A DNA stretch of 64,000 nt from NCBI GenBank assembly GCA_964602485.1, contig CAZRQU010000002.1:1-64000 (forward strand), given 5' to 3'. The DNA comes from WJLG01 sp964602485. Its GTDB lineage: Bacteria; Patescibacteriota; Patescibacteriia; Patescibacteriales; WJLG01. Shown in pieces: positions 6,960 through 14,610 of this stretch (position 1 is the stretch's first letter; each line of letters begins with the position of its first letter). Made by a program: the position numbers and the translations under genes. The notes under the pieces were generated by a model that saw only the letters and a list, made by a program, of their open reading frames with translations, had not been told where the DNA came from and made no database searches.

Positions 6960-8438
6960 ATGAAGGTCTTACTTGTATATCCGGAGTATCCGGACACGTT
7001 TTGGAGTTTTAAGCATGCGAATCGTTTCATATCCCGCAAAGCGGCTTTCCCGCCTTTGGGCCTTATGACCATTGCGGCCATGTTGCCTGAAGATTGGGAG
7101 ATCCGTTTGGCTGATATGAATGTTCGGTATTTGAAAGACAAGGAGATCGCCTGGGCAGATATGGTTTTCATAAGCGCTATGCTTATTCAGGGTAAAAGCG
7201 CTCAAGAAGTGATCGATCGTTGTGGTCAAGCTGGTAAAAAGGTGGTGGCCGGAGGCCCGGCATTCACTGCCAGTTATGGTAAATTCACCGGTGTAGACCA
7301 TTTGATACTGAATGAGGCCGAGGTTACTTTGCCGTTTTTCCTATCCGATCTGAAGAATGGTGAAGCCAAGCATATTTATACTTCGGAAAAGAAGCCGGAA
7401 CTGGATTCAACTCCGGTGCCGATATGGTCCTTGATCAAGCTTAAGGACTATAGCTCTATGGCTATTCAGTATAGTCGGGGTTGCCCCTTTGATTGCGAAT
7501 TTTGTGACATTACGGCTATGTACGGGCGCAAGGTTCGCATCAAACCGGCTGATTCAGTTATAGACGAGTTGGACTCCCTGAAAAACGCCGGCTGGCGCGG
7601 GGCGGTTTTCTTCGTTGATGACAACTTTATCGGCCATAAAGGTAAGGTCAAGGACCTGTTGTTAAGTTTGATCCAGTGGCAGAAAGATCATGGATATCCA
7701 TTTAGTTTCTTTACCGAGGCCAGTGTCAATTTGGCCGAGGATGAGGACCTGATGAGATTGATGAGCTTGGCCAACTTTGACAAGGTATTCTTAGGGATCG
7801 AGACCACTAACATGGATAGCTTGAAAGAGTGTAATAAGTATCAGAACACCAAGCTGGATCTGGGAGAAGCGGTTACCACCATCCATTCATATGGCATGGC
7901 AGTAATGGGCGGATTCATTGTTGGTTTCGACCATGACGACAATAGCATCTTCGAATCCTTAACCTCTTTCATCCAAAAGACCGGAGTGACCACAGCTATG
8001 GTCGGCATTTTAAGTGCCTTGCCCAAGACCAAACTGTGGCAGAGATTAAAGAGCGAGAACAGGTTGCTTGATGATGCTTCCGGCGAGAATACCGATGGTA
8101 GTCTTAATTTCATTCCCAAAATGGACAAGGAAGCTCTAACCAAGGGATATCAGCAATTGATATCCAAGATCTATTCACCTAAGCAGTATTATCGTCGAGC
8201 CGAGCAGTTCATCAAGAATTATCATCGGACCGTCAGGAAGCCGGTGACCTGGTCTGATATCCGGGCCTTTTTGAGGAGTATATTCCGAATTGGGATATTC
8301 TCCCGGGCTAAGTTCTTCTATTGGCGGCTTTTATTCAGAACCTTTTTTACCAACATTCGAGCCTTTCCGGTGGCAGTGGAGATAGCCATTCTTGGTTTTC
8401 ATTTCGAGAAGGTCGCCAGGAAGCTACCGAAGCTCTAG
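6960..8438 (+). CDS. B12-binding-domain radical SAM protein
   Basis: A 492-residue enzyme. The ATG at 6960 follows AAAGGAGATATAGA and is preferred to an in-frame upstream ATG at 6921. The N-terminal ~140 residues look like a cobalamin-binding Rossmann domain (LLVYPEYP, PPLGLMTIAAMLP, ADMVFISAMLIQ). The radical SAM core has the C-P-F-D-C-E-F-C cluster motif (Cys 175, 179, 182). The last ~150 residues resemble the DUF4070 extension of this group. Relatives act in methylations or in hopanoid- and phosphonate-type pathways; the substrate cannot be read from sequence. It stands alone with its own terminator. Confidence 0.85.
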   Translation: MKVLLVYPEYPDTFWSFKHANRFISRKAAFPPLGLMTIAAMLPEDWEIRLADMNVRYLKDKEIAWADMVFISAMLIQGKSAQEVIDRCGQAGKKVVAGGPAFTASYGKFTGVDHLILNEAEVTLPFFLSDLKNGEAKHIYTSEKKPELDSTPVPIWSLIKLKDYSSMAIQYSRGCPFDCEFCDITAMYGRKVRIKPADSVIDELDSLKNAGWRGAVFFVDDNFIGHKGKVKDLLLSLIQWQKDHGYPFSFFTEASVNLAEDEDLMRLMSLANFDKVFLGIETTNMDSLKECNKYQNTKLDLGEAVTTIHSYGMAVMGGFIVGFDHDDNSIFESLTSFIQKTGVTTAMVGILSALPKTKLWQRLKSENRLLDDASGENTDGSLNFIPKMDKEALTKGYQQLISKIYSPKQYYRRAEQFIKNYHRTVRKPVTWSDIRAFLRSIFRIGIFSRAKFFYWRLLFRTFFTNIRAFPVAVEIAILGFHFEKVARKLPKL

Positions 8439-8445
8439 GGGTATC

Positions 8446-8480
8446 AGGGGCGCGTCATTTATTTGACCGCCCCCTTTTTA
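8446..8480 (+). terminator. Rho-independent terminator
   Basis: GGGGCG-GTCA pairs with TTGAC-GCCCCC and is followed by T5. Confidence 0.85.
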
Positions 8481-8484
8481 TTTA

Positions 8485-8493
8485 TGCTATAAT
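8485..8493 (+). promoter_or_regulatory. Extended -10 promoter of the lipoprotein gene
   Basis: TGCTATAAT matches TGnTATAAT exactly, 29 bases before the start codon. Confidence 0.6.
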
Positions 8494-8522
8494 ATTATAA
8501 TAAAGATAATTAAAATGATCTT

Positions 8523-9440
8523 ATGAAAAAAAGCATTATTTTGTCCGCTCTTATTCTGGCGCTGGTGCTTGGATCAGCTTGCACTATCAAGAATGACGGG
8601 TCCTTAAAGGATCAAGAAAAAAATAACAATGGAGTAGAAGAGCAGATGCCGAACACTGATTCGGAAGAGAAGGGTTTGTCAGAGGCGGATAAGAGCCAAG
8701 TGGAAGGATATATAAGAGGTAACATATCCGAATTATCACCAGAAGAAGCTGTTTTAGGGGGAAGTTTCCATGTTAGTTCCATGGAGTTCATTTCACCTAA
8801 AGCTTTGATCGTTAATTATGAGGATGGGCACATAGCTTTGTCTGCCCGAGCAGAATTCGATATCTCAGAGGACGGACAAGTGAACATAAACTCATTTGAG
8901 GTAGAAGAAGAGAATGAGCCAAGGAGTGCTAATTTTTCCAAGATCGGCAATATCGTTGCCAAGGGGGAAAATTGGGAACTGGTTTATGAGGAGCCGGGTA
9001 AGCCGGCCTTAAGGGCGAGGTTGCAATTTAATGAAGATTCAAAATGCACCGATAACGAGAACGGAAAATGCTTCCCTCCTTATTGGCAGAATGGCGATCG
9101 AGCTCAGATAAAAGGATCGAAGAAAGGCGACGAGATCACTGTAAAAAGCTTGAGTATAGTAGGGGAGGCCAAGAAGCAGATAAGTTCAGAGACTCCAAAA
9201 GAGGTTAATTCTTTCAATGAATGTGTTGACGCCGGTTATGAGCTTATGTATCCGGATTGCGAGGGTTGCCAACCTTATTGCGAGACTCCGGATGGTCAGC
9301 GATTCACCAAAATAAAAGATGAGGGTAATAGCCTTTGTGTTGATAATTGTGGTAATGGTATTTGCGAGGAGATGGTTTGCATGGGAGAAGGTTGCCCTTG
9401 TGCCGAAACTGTAGAAAGTTGTCCACAAGACTGTAAGTAA
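8523..9440 (+). CDS. Cys-rich lipoprotein
   Basis: A 305-residue protein with a lipoprotein signal peptide (MKKSIILSALILALVLGSAC, lipid-attachment Cys 20). It continues with an acidic linker, a mixed domain (about 60-220), and a Cys-rich tail. The tail has one block ECVDAGYELMYPDCEGCQPYC and a final CGNGICEE...CPCAETVESCPQDC, a disulfide-type motif often seen at the ends of surface proteins in Patescibacteria. The function is unknown; it would sit on the outer face of the membrane. It forms a single-gene unit (extended -10 promoter before it, terminator at 9461-9487). Confidence 0.75.
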   Translation: MKKSIILSALILALVLGSACTIKNDGSLKDQEKNNNGVEEQMPNTDSEEKGLSEADKSQVEGYIRGNISELSPEEAVLGGSFHVSSMEFISPKALIVNYEDGHIALSARAEFDISEDGQVNINSFEVEEENEPRSANFSKIGNIVAKGENWELVYEEPGKPALRARLQFNEDSKCTDNENGKCFPPYWQNGDRAQIKGSKKGDEITVKSLSIVGEAKKQISSETPKEVNSFNECVDAGYELMYPDCEGCQPYCETPDGQRFTKIKDEGNSLCVDNCGNGICEEMVCMGEGCPCAETVESCPQDCK

Positions 9441-9460
9441 TATCAAGATCAATAGTGTTT

Positions 9461-9487
9461 AAAACGGCCCTGACGGGTCGTTTTTTT
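9461..9487 (+). terminator. Rho-independent terminator
   Basis: AAAACG-CCC pairs with GGG-CGTTTTTTT around TGAC. Confidence 0.85.
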
Positions 9488-9523
9488 ATACTTATATTAA
9501 ATACATTCAAGGAGTTCAAGGGT

Positions 9524-9568
9524 TCAAGCTTGACAAGTAATCAAGAAATGATATGATTGAAGTATAAT
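9524..9568 (+). promoter_or_regulatory. Promoter and candidate operator of the LexA-like gene
   Basis: TTGACA (9530-9535) and TATGAT (9552-9557) are 16 bases apart; a TATAAT at 9563-9568 is an alternative. The perfect palindrome TCAAGCTTGA (9524-9533) overlaps the -35, and GTTCAAG is repeated just before it. This is a plausible autoregulatory site, inferred only from symmetry and position. Confidence 0.5.
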
Positions 9569-9591
9569 AATATACCCCTCAACAAAATACT

Positions 9592-10236
9592 ATGCATGAA
9601 ACACAAGAAAAATTATTGGAGTTGGCCAAAAAGAAGGATGTGTTCAGCATGAAGCTCGTTGATCTGAAAGAGCTTCTAGAAGTGGATCATGTTCAAAAGG
9701 TCAAACACCATTTGGAGCAACTTAAGAAAAAGGGTTTGCTCTATCCGGATTCTAAAACGCAAAAGGCTAAAGTAGCCGAACCTGAAGGTTTTGAGATAAA
9801 TGAGATCTTCAATCTGCCGATAATGGGTATGGCCAATTGTGGCGCAGCTTGTGAGCTGGCGCATGAGAATGTCCTTGGATACTTAAAGGTCTCTCCCAGG
9901 ATAGTAGAGAAGAAGAAGCCGGACGGGCTATTTGTTGTCAAAGCGGTCGGTAATTCCTTAAATAGAGCGGTTGATATCAAGGGCGGTCCGGTGCGCGATG
10001 GCGATTATGTAGTGATAGATCTTAACAACAAAATTCCGCAAGATGGAGATTATGTACTTTCTATCATTGATGATGCAGCTAATTTGAAAAGATTTTACGA
10101 GGATAAAAAGAATGGCGAGATAAGGTTGGTTTCGGAGTCATCACAGAATTTACCGCCAATAGTCATTCATAAAAGCGACTTGGAATCCTCTGATTATATG
10201 ATAAATGGTACGGTGGTAAGGGTTGTTAGGAAATAA
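9592..10236 (+). CDS. LexA/UmuD-type self-cleaving regulator (S24 peptidase)
   Basis: A 214-residue protein. Residues 1-55 form a small helical, probably winged-helix DNA-binding region (LKELLEVDHVQKVKHHLEQLKKKGLL). From about 75 on it matches the S24 self-cleavage domain: NLPIMGMANCGAACELA holds the cleavage site, where Cys83-Gly84 replaces the usual Ala-Gly of LexA. Ser122 (AVGNSLNRA) and Lys166 (DDAANLKRF) form the catalytic dyad. Cys-Gly is the bond cut in E. coli UmuD. The DNA-binding half and the lone promoter argue for a repressor of SOS-like genes rather than a polymerase subunit. It is transcribed alone and ends at a strong terminator. Confidence 0.85.
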   Translation: MHETQEKLLELAKKKDVFSMKLVDLKELLEVDHVQKVKHHLEQLKKKGLLYPDSKTQKAKVAEPEGFEINEIFNLPIMGMANCGAACELAHENVLGYLKVSPRIVEKKKPDGLFVVKAVGNSLNRAVDIKGGPVRDGDYVVIDLNNKIPQDGDYVLSIIDDAANLKRFYEDKKNGEIRLVSESSQNLPPIVIHKSDLESSDYMINGTVVRVVRK

Positions 10237-10247
10237 AATATAGATTT

Positions 10248-10282
10248 AAAATGGTAAAACTCTAGGGTTTTACCATTTTTTT
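10248..10282 (+). terminator. Rho-independent terminator
   Basis: AAATGGTAAAAC pairs perfectly with GTTTTACCATTT, followed by more T's. Confidence 0.9.
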
Positions 10283-10399
10283 GACCATAATTTCCCCTTT
10301 GAGTGTTTTAGGTTGAGGCTCTTGACTTATTTAAAGAATTAGGTTAGATTTAAGATAGACAATAATCTTCGAACATTCCAAAAAGAGAGGAGAAGAACC

Positions 10400-11203
10400 A
10401 TGAAGAATTTTCTTTTTCTTCTTACCGTTCTTTCTCTGGTATTTTCGTTCGGTATCGGCTGTTCCAGTAACAGTCCCAATGGTCCGAGCGTTTCCAATGA
10501 CGATCGATACGCTAGTTTGTCTTTCTTGGCTACGTTCAATGTGAACAATGCTTTGTTCAAGAAAGCGGCTTCCGACTCCTTTATCCTGGAAACCGTGACC
10601 ACCGTCTTGGCCGGTCCTGAGGATACTATCACTCAGAGTGATTCTGTAACCATTCAGGACCCGATAGTGGAAAGGGATTGGGACAGCCTGCCCAGCGGCG
10701 AGTACACTTTGAGCGTGGAGTCTAAAACGACCGATGGCGAGATCGTCCATGATTCTTCCAGTACTTACTTTGTGAGTGCGGGGGAACATCGTGACATCAA
10801 CTGGAGTATAAATCCTACAAAGAGCATGTTCAGACTTCCGATCCTTCCGGATTCCATTCCGGATTCGGTTGGTACTGTCAAGCTGTTCTTGAACGGAGCT
10901 TTGGTAGATTCCGGTACTTGGGTACCTGGAGATACTTTGGTTCTAGGTAACCAGTTGGTCGATGTCGGAGAAGAGTACGACATTTTGGTCGTTTTCTACT
11001 CTGACAATGGAGTTCGTATGGGAGAAGCTTCCGGTACGGTCACTCCAAACGCCACTCAGGACACTCCGGGCCGCATCCAGGTTACCTGGGATGATCCGGG
11101 TGTGCAGGAGCAATACGGCAGCGCCACATTCAGTATCACGCTCATTGCTCCGTCCAAGACGGAGATAATCGTCGAAACTAGCGACCAGACGACCAGAGAG
11201 TAG
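10400..11203 (+). CDS. Lipoprotein, beta-rich, unknown function
   Basis: A 267-residue protein with a clear lipoprotein signal (FSFGIGC, Cys 21) and an AGAGAGGAGAAG ribosome site. The mature part is Ser/Thr/Asp-rich and beta-like. It has two similar halves, each with a glycine-bracketed strand pattern (SGEYTLSVESKT and GEEYDILVVFYS), suggesting tandem immunoglobulin-like domains. Codon choice (few ATA, many C-ending codons) differs from typical genes here, as in several other ribosome-site-bearing genes of the window. A strong terminator at 11210-11259 closes it. No family is recognised. Confidence 0.7.
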   Translation: MKNFLFLLTVLSLVFSFGIGCSSNSPNGPSVSNDDRYASLSFLATFNVNNALFKKAASDSFILETVTTVLAGPEDTITQSDSVTIQDPIVERDWDSLPSGEYTLSVESKTTDGEIVHDSSSTYFVSAGEHRDINWSINPTKSMFRLPILPDSIPDSVGTVKLFLNGALVDSGTWVPGDTLVLGNQLVDVGEEYDILVVFYSDNGVRMGEASGTVTPNATQDTPGRIQVTWDDPGVQEQYGSATFSITLIAPSKTEIIVETSDQTTRE

Positions 11204-11209
11204 ACCCCG

Positions 11210-11259
11210 GCCGCTAAAAGGACTTTCATAAAGAAAGTAACCTTTTAGCGGCTTTTTTT
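11210..11259 (+). terminator. Rho-independent terminator with long stem
   Basis: GCCGCTAAAAGG pairs with CCTTTTAGCGGC, with an inner CTTTC/GAAAG stem, followed by T7. Confidence 0.9.
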
Positions 11260-11304
11260 CTGGTTGATTTTTATTTTTCATAAAGGTAAAATGTATATTG
11301 GTAT

Positions 11305-12465
11305 ATGAAAAGTATTTTTTTGACAATTTTCGCAGGCATATTCATTTTGGCTTTAGCGGTTCAGGCGTCTGTTTCCGGTAAAATATTGTTGCAGGTAGAG
11401 GAAGAGGGCCAGGCCTGGTACGTGAATCCGATGTCCGATCGACGTTATTTTTTAGGCCGACCTCGTGACGCCTTTGAGGTGATGAGATCATCGGGGGTGG
11501 GTATCACGAATAATGACCTTAACAAGATCCCAGTAGCCCAGGGGTCTTTAGGCGGTTTGGAGTCTCAGGATAGTGATAATGATGGATATTCGGACGCTGA
11601 TGAATCAAGAGGCGGCTACAACCCTTATGGGTCAGGTAGAATAGCTCCGGATGTTGATTTTGCGGATAAACATAAGGGTAAGATATTTTTGCAGGTAGAG
11701 AATAATGGCGAAGCCTGGTATGTGGATCCGGAGGATGGTTTGCGATATTTTTTAGGCCGTCCAGCTGACGCCTTTAGAATAATGAGAGAAATGGGTTTAG
11801 GGATAACCAATTCCGACCTGGAGGATATAACCGAAGGTGATATATATAATATAGAAGAGGAGCTAGCTGAAAGTTCAAAAATTTTAAATAGCAAGAAAGT
11901 GCCTTTTTCCCCGCAAGCGCCGTTCGGTAATTGGGCTGATCCCCGACAAGAGGACGGTTGTGAGGAAGTATCAGCTTTAATGGCCATTCGTTGGGCCAAT
12001 GAAGAGGATCTTACTCGAGACGAGGCTTTGGATGAATTGATAGCTATTTCCGCCTATGAAGAAGAAAATTGGGGAAATTATCATGATACTTCGGCCTATG
12101 ATACCATGGAGAGGATAATAAAAGGTTATTTTGAGTTTAAAAATGTTGAGTATAGGCAAGATATCAGCAAACAGGACATGATAGATATCTTGAATGCGGG
12201 TGAGATATTGATAGTCCCGATAGATGGCACAGCGGTCGGCAACCCTTATTACACGCAACCGGGACCTCCCAGGCATAAATTGGTAGTTTATGGTTATGAT
12301 CAAGCCAGGGATATTTTCATAACCAACGATCCCGGCACCAAAAGGGGCGAGGGATATGAATATCCGGCTGATAGATTATATGATGCCATTAGGGATTATC
12401 CGACCGGGGTCCATCCACCGGTCACCGGAAATGAAAAAAACATTATAGTAATAAATAAAGAATAA
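11305..12465 (+). CDS. Secreted C39-like cysteine peptidase with two surface repeats
   Basis: A 386-residue secreted protein. A signal peptide (1-22) is followed by two copies of a ~50-residue module (about 25-74 and 125-174). Each reads as LQVE, then AWYV, P, RYFLGRP, DAF, MR, G.GITN and DL. A calcium-binding thrombospondin-3-like stretch (SDNDGYSDADE, 90-100) lies between them. The C-terminal part resembles peptidase C39-like domains: Cys219 in EDGCEEVSA, His324 in PRHKLVVYGYD and Asp342 in NDPGT are likely catalytic. It is followed after one base by a gene carrying two more copies of the module, so the pair is probably an operon for envelope or extracellular peptide processing. Confidence 0.75.
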   Translation: MKSIFLTIFAGIFILALAVQASVSGKILLQVEEEGQAWYVNPMSDRRYFLGRPRDAFEVMRSSGVGITNNDLNKIPVAQGSLGGLESQDSDNDGYSDADESRGGYNPYGSGRIAPDVDFADKHKGKIFLQVENNGEAWYVDPEDGLRYFLGRPADAFRIMREMGLGITNSDLEDITEGDIYNIEEELAESSKILNSKKVPFSPQAPFGNWADPRQEDGCEEVSALMAIRWANEEDLTRDEALDELIAISAYEEENWGNYHDTSAYDTMERIIKGYFEFKNVEYRQDISKQDMIDILNAGEILIVPIDGTAVGNPYYTQPGPPRHKLVVYGYDQARDIFITNDPGTKRGEGYEYPADRLYDAIRDYPTGVHPPVTGNEKNIIVINKE

Positions 12466-12466
12466 T

Positions 12467-13228
12467 ATGAAGAAAATTTTAACAGTTATCACAATTTGTT
12501 CTTTGCAATTTTCTCTTTGTTCCTTTGCCTTGGCCCACGGTGACGGTTATACCGATTGTGAAAGGGATCCGATCTATAAGTCAAATGCTCAAGGGAAGCC
12601 GACCATGGGCCTTTTTTTAAGAGAGAGGGCTTGCATGACCGATTCTAGGATACTCAAGACTTTGCCGGCCGGAGAAGTGGTGGATATAATTGCTGAGACC
12701 GACGGTTGGTACAAAGTTGAGGACAAGACCGGAGCTATTGGCTGGTCCGGCGCTCGTTTGATAGACATAACCAAACCCAATTATTTAAGAAGTTCTCGTT
12801 TGGGAAGCGAACATTATTCATTTGGGGTCAATGCCGGTGTTGACGATGAAGCCAGGGCTAAGATGATGGAAAGGGTTCGCGGGTATATTCTTTTGCAAGT
12901 AGAAAGCAAGGGCGAGGCCTGGTATGTGGATCCGGTCTCTGAGAAAAGGACATATATGGCCAATGGTTCGGCTGCTTATGACATAATGAGGAATTATGGG
13001 CTTGGGATAAGTAATGATAATTTAAAAAAACTTCAAAATGGTGATCGGTCTTTAGGTAACAGGCTTAGAGGTAGAATAGTTCTGCAAGTAGAAGAAAATG
13101 GCGAAGCTTATTATATACATCCTAAGGACCTAACAGTTCATTATTTAAGGAATGGGGCAGAGGCTTACAGAATAATGCGTGAATTATCACTTGGCATCAG
13201 CGATTCTGATCTGGGAATGATAGATTAA
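12467..13228 (+). CDS. Secreted SH3-domain protein with two copies of the same surface module
   Basis: A 253-residue protein with a signal peptide (1-23). A bacterial SH3-like domain follows (about 45-105; GLFLRERACM, LPAGEVVDIIAETDGWYKVE, IGWSGARLI). Two copies of the LQVE/AWYV module also present in the preceding peptidase lie at about 140-190 and 197-250; in these copies the FLGRP core is replaced by MANGSAAY and LRNGAEAY. SH3b domains often bind cell-wall peptides. The start is one base after the stop of the peptidase gene, which indicates translational coupling. The shared module suggests both proteins attach to the same surface structure. Confidence 0.7.
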   Translation: MKKILTVITICSLQFSLCSFALAHGDGYTDCERDPIYKSNAQGKPTMGLFLRERACMTDSRILKTLPAGEVVDIIAETDGWYKVEDKTGAIGWSGARLIDITKPNYLRSSRLGSEHYSFGVNAGVDDEARAKMMERVRGYILLQVESKGEAWYVDPVSEKRTYMANGSAAYDIMRNYGLGISNDNLKKLQNGDRSLGNRLRGRIVLQVEENGEAYYIHPKDLTVHYLRNGAEAYRIMRELSLGISDSDLGMID

Positions 13229-13235
13229 GATTAAT

Positions 13236-13264
13236 TTGACAAATTTATATTTATGTTACATACT
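13236..13264 (+). promoter_or_regulatory. Promoter of the hisG leader transcript
   Basis: TTGACA (13236-13241), a 17-base spacer and CATACT (13259-13264). Transcription would start near 13271, just before the leader peptide ATG at 13284. Confidence 0.55.
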
Positions 13265-13283
13265 TTTAACATAGAATAGAAAT

Positions 13284-13364
13284 ATGAAAGAATATAAAGA
13301 GCAGACAATCAGTTACAGCCTAGAGCATCATAACTCTTTTTCGGTCGGGAAAGAGTTGGCTTAA
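13284..13364 (+). CDS. Candidate his leader peptide
   Basis: A 26-codon open frame (MKEYKEQTISYS, then LEHHNSFSVGKELA). It holds two adjacent His codons (cat cat, 13326-13331), which end exactly where the first arm of the leader hairpin (13332) begins. Its stop lies 7 bases beyond the second arm. The arrangement is that of leader peptides in transcription attenuators: slow translation at His codons would keep the ribosome on arm 1. Two His codons are fewer than in enterobacterial hisL. No strong ribosome site is seen. Confidence 0.55.
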   Translation: MKEYKEQTISYSLEHHNSFSVGKELA

Positions 13365-13430
13365 AGTATTTATTTTTATCATATAACTCCTTTAGTATAA
13401 CTCCTTCCCGAGCGGGAAGGAGTTTTTTTG
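13332..13430 (+). promoter_or_regulatory. Transcription attenuator of hisG
   Basis: Four segments alternate. Segment 1 AACTCTTT (13332-13339) pairs with the end of segment 2 CGGGAAAGAGTT (13346-13357). Segment 3 AACTCCTTCCCG (13399-13410) pairs with segment 4 CGGGAAGGAGTT (13413-13424) and is followed by T7, making a terminator. Segments 2 and 4 differ by one base, so segment 2 can also pair with segment 3 (11 of 12 positions) and act as antiterminator. The hisG ribosome site and ATG follow 30 bases later. Confidence 0.7.
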
Positions 13431-13460
13431 TTCTTTTAACATTCACTAAAGGAGGGTCCT

Positions 13461-14363
13461 ATGTTGAGGATCGGATTACCTAAGGGCAGTTTGGAAGAAA
13501 AAACCGGAGAGCTTTTACAAAGGGCAGGGTTTTTTTTGTCTCCAAATGGCAAAAGATGTTTTTTGTTCAAACTCGAGTCAAACCAGATCATTAAGGAGGC
13601 CTTATTTTTAAGACCGCAGATGATCCCGGAAGCAGTGGCTGAGGCAGTAGTTGATTGCGGTATTTGCGGACTTGATTGCTTGCTTGAATCAGGATTGGAT
13701 CAGCAACTTGAGCAAATATCCAAACTTAATTACGGCAAGGCCGGTGATCAGCCGGTAAAGGTGGTTGCTTTTGCTAGAGAAAGTGATCTAAATGAAGGCA
13801 GGATAAGTCTTTCAAAGGCAGGGGAATTGATATCGAAAAAACCTTTGAATATCATATCGGAATACCCTAATTTGGCCCAAAGTAATTTTCCCGGCGCTTC
13901 GATAGCTTTTTCCTATGGCGGAACCGAGCAGATGGTGGCTTACGGAAAATATGATATCGGTATTGGTGTTACTGAGACCGGTAGTAGCCTTAAGGCCAAT
14001 GGACTTAAGGTGTTGAAGGTTATTTGCTCATCTCCGGTAGTCTTGGTGGCCTCAAAAACATCTCTCAATAATGACTCTCAGAAGAAAAAAGAGAAAATTG
14101 ATCTTTTGGGTAGGTTATTCTCCTCGGTTTTCACTTATCGTCAGTACAGATTAGTGAAATTCAATCTTCTTGATCAGGATCGTCTAGCCAAGATAAGGCA
14201 AAGAAGATTTTATTCTGAAGAGTTGACCATAAGTGAGTTGAGCGAGGGAGGTAAAGCCTGCGAGGCTTTGGTTAGAAAAGCAGATGTTCCGGGTGTTATC
14301 GATTTTCTTTCCGCTAATGGTGCTTCCAAGGTGATAGTTCAGGAAATTCAGGCGATACTGTAG
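13461..14363 (+). CDS. hisG: ATP phosphoribosyltransferase, long form
   Basis: HisG joins ATP and PRPP in the first step of histidine synthesis. The 300 residues match the long form that carries its own regulatory domain: LRIGLPKGSLEEKT at the start, LRPQMIPEAVAEAVVDCGICGLD, IISEYPNLAQSNF, and the PRPP-binding-region equivalent DIGIGVTETGSSLKANGL. A C-terminal part ends ANGASKVIVQEIQAIL. AAAGGAGGGT precedes the ATG. No other his gene is in the window, so the pathway may lie elsewhere or the enzyme may serve another purpose. The attenuator with His codons upstream supports a true link to histidine supply. Confidence 0.88.
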   Translation: MLRIGLPKGSLEEKTGELLQRAGFFLSPNGKRCFLFKLESNQIIKEALFLRPQMIPEAVAEAVVDCGICGLDCLLESGLDQQLEQISKLNYGKAGDQPVKVVAFARESDLNEGRISLSKAGELISKKPLNIISEYPNLAQSNFPGASIAFSYGGTEQMVAYGKYDIGIGVTETGSSLKANGLKVLKVICSSPVVLVASKTSLNNDSQKKKEKIDLLGRLFSSVFTYRQYRLVKFNLLDQDRLAKIRQRRFYSEELTISELSEGGKACEALVRKADVPGVIDFLSANGASKVIVQEIQAIL

Positions 14364-14386
14364 ATGATATCGTCAAGTTCTTCTTT

Positions 14387-14420
14387 GGAGCGAGGTTAAA
14401 ACTTCGCTCCTTTTTATTTT
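14387..14420 (+). terminator. hisG terminator
   Basis: GGAGCGA (14387-14393) pairs with TCGCTCC (14404-14410), followed by a long T-rich run. Confidence 0.85.
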
Positions 14421-14456
14421 TTGACAAAGTGGGTGTTTTTTATCATAAGATGAAAG

Positions 14457-14513
14457 TTTTCCACAGGGTTTTCAACAGGTTTAAAAGTAATTTTTTAGAT
14501 GTTTTGTGGATAA
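14457..14513. promoter_or_regulatory. Cluster of DnaA-box-like sites
   Basis: TGTGGATAA (14505-14513) is the exact complement of the consensus DnaA box TTATCCACA. TTTTCCACA (14457-14465) has one mismatch and TTTTCAACA (14469-14477) two. The flanks are very AT-rich. This could be part of a replication origin or a DnaA control site for the nrd genes. Confidence 0.45.
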
Positions 14514-14570
14514 AAAAATAGAGGTTATTTAGCTCCTAATCTTAGGTTAAAAAATACTTGCTTGACACCC

Positions 14571-14599
14571 TTGACCCGCTAAAACAGGGGGTGTATAAT
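14571..14599 (+). promoter_or_regulatory. Promoter of the nrdR-nrdD-nrdG operon
   Basis: TTGACC (14571-14576), 17-base spacer, TATAAT (14594-14599). A second TTGACA at 14562-14567 lies nine bases upstream. Confidence 0.75.
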
Positions 14600-14610
14600 A
14601 TAAATAGATA

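Noticed and set aside
11305..11360. Bacteriocin-type double-glycine leader for the C39-like peptidase
   Set aside because: The N-terminus is an ordinary signal peptide and there is no ABC transporter domain; it is a stand-alone C39-like peptidase.
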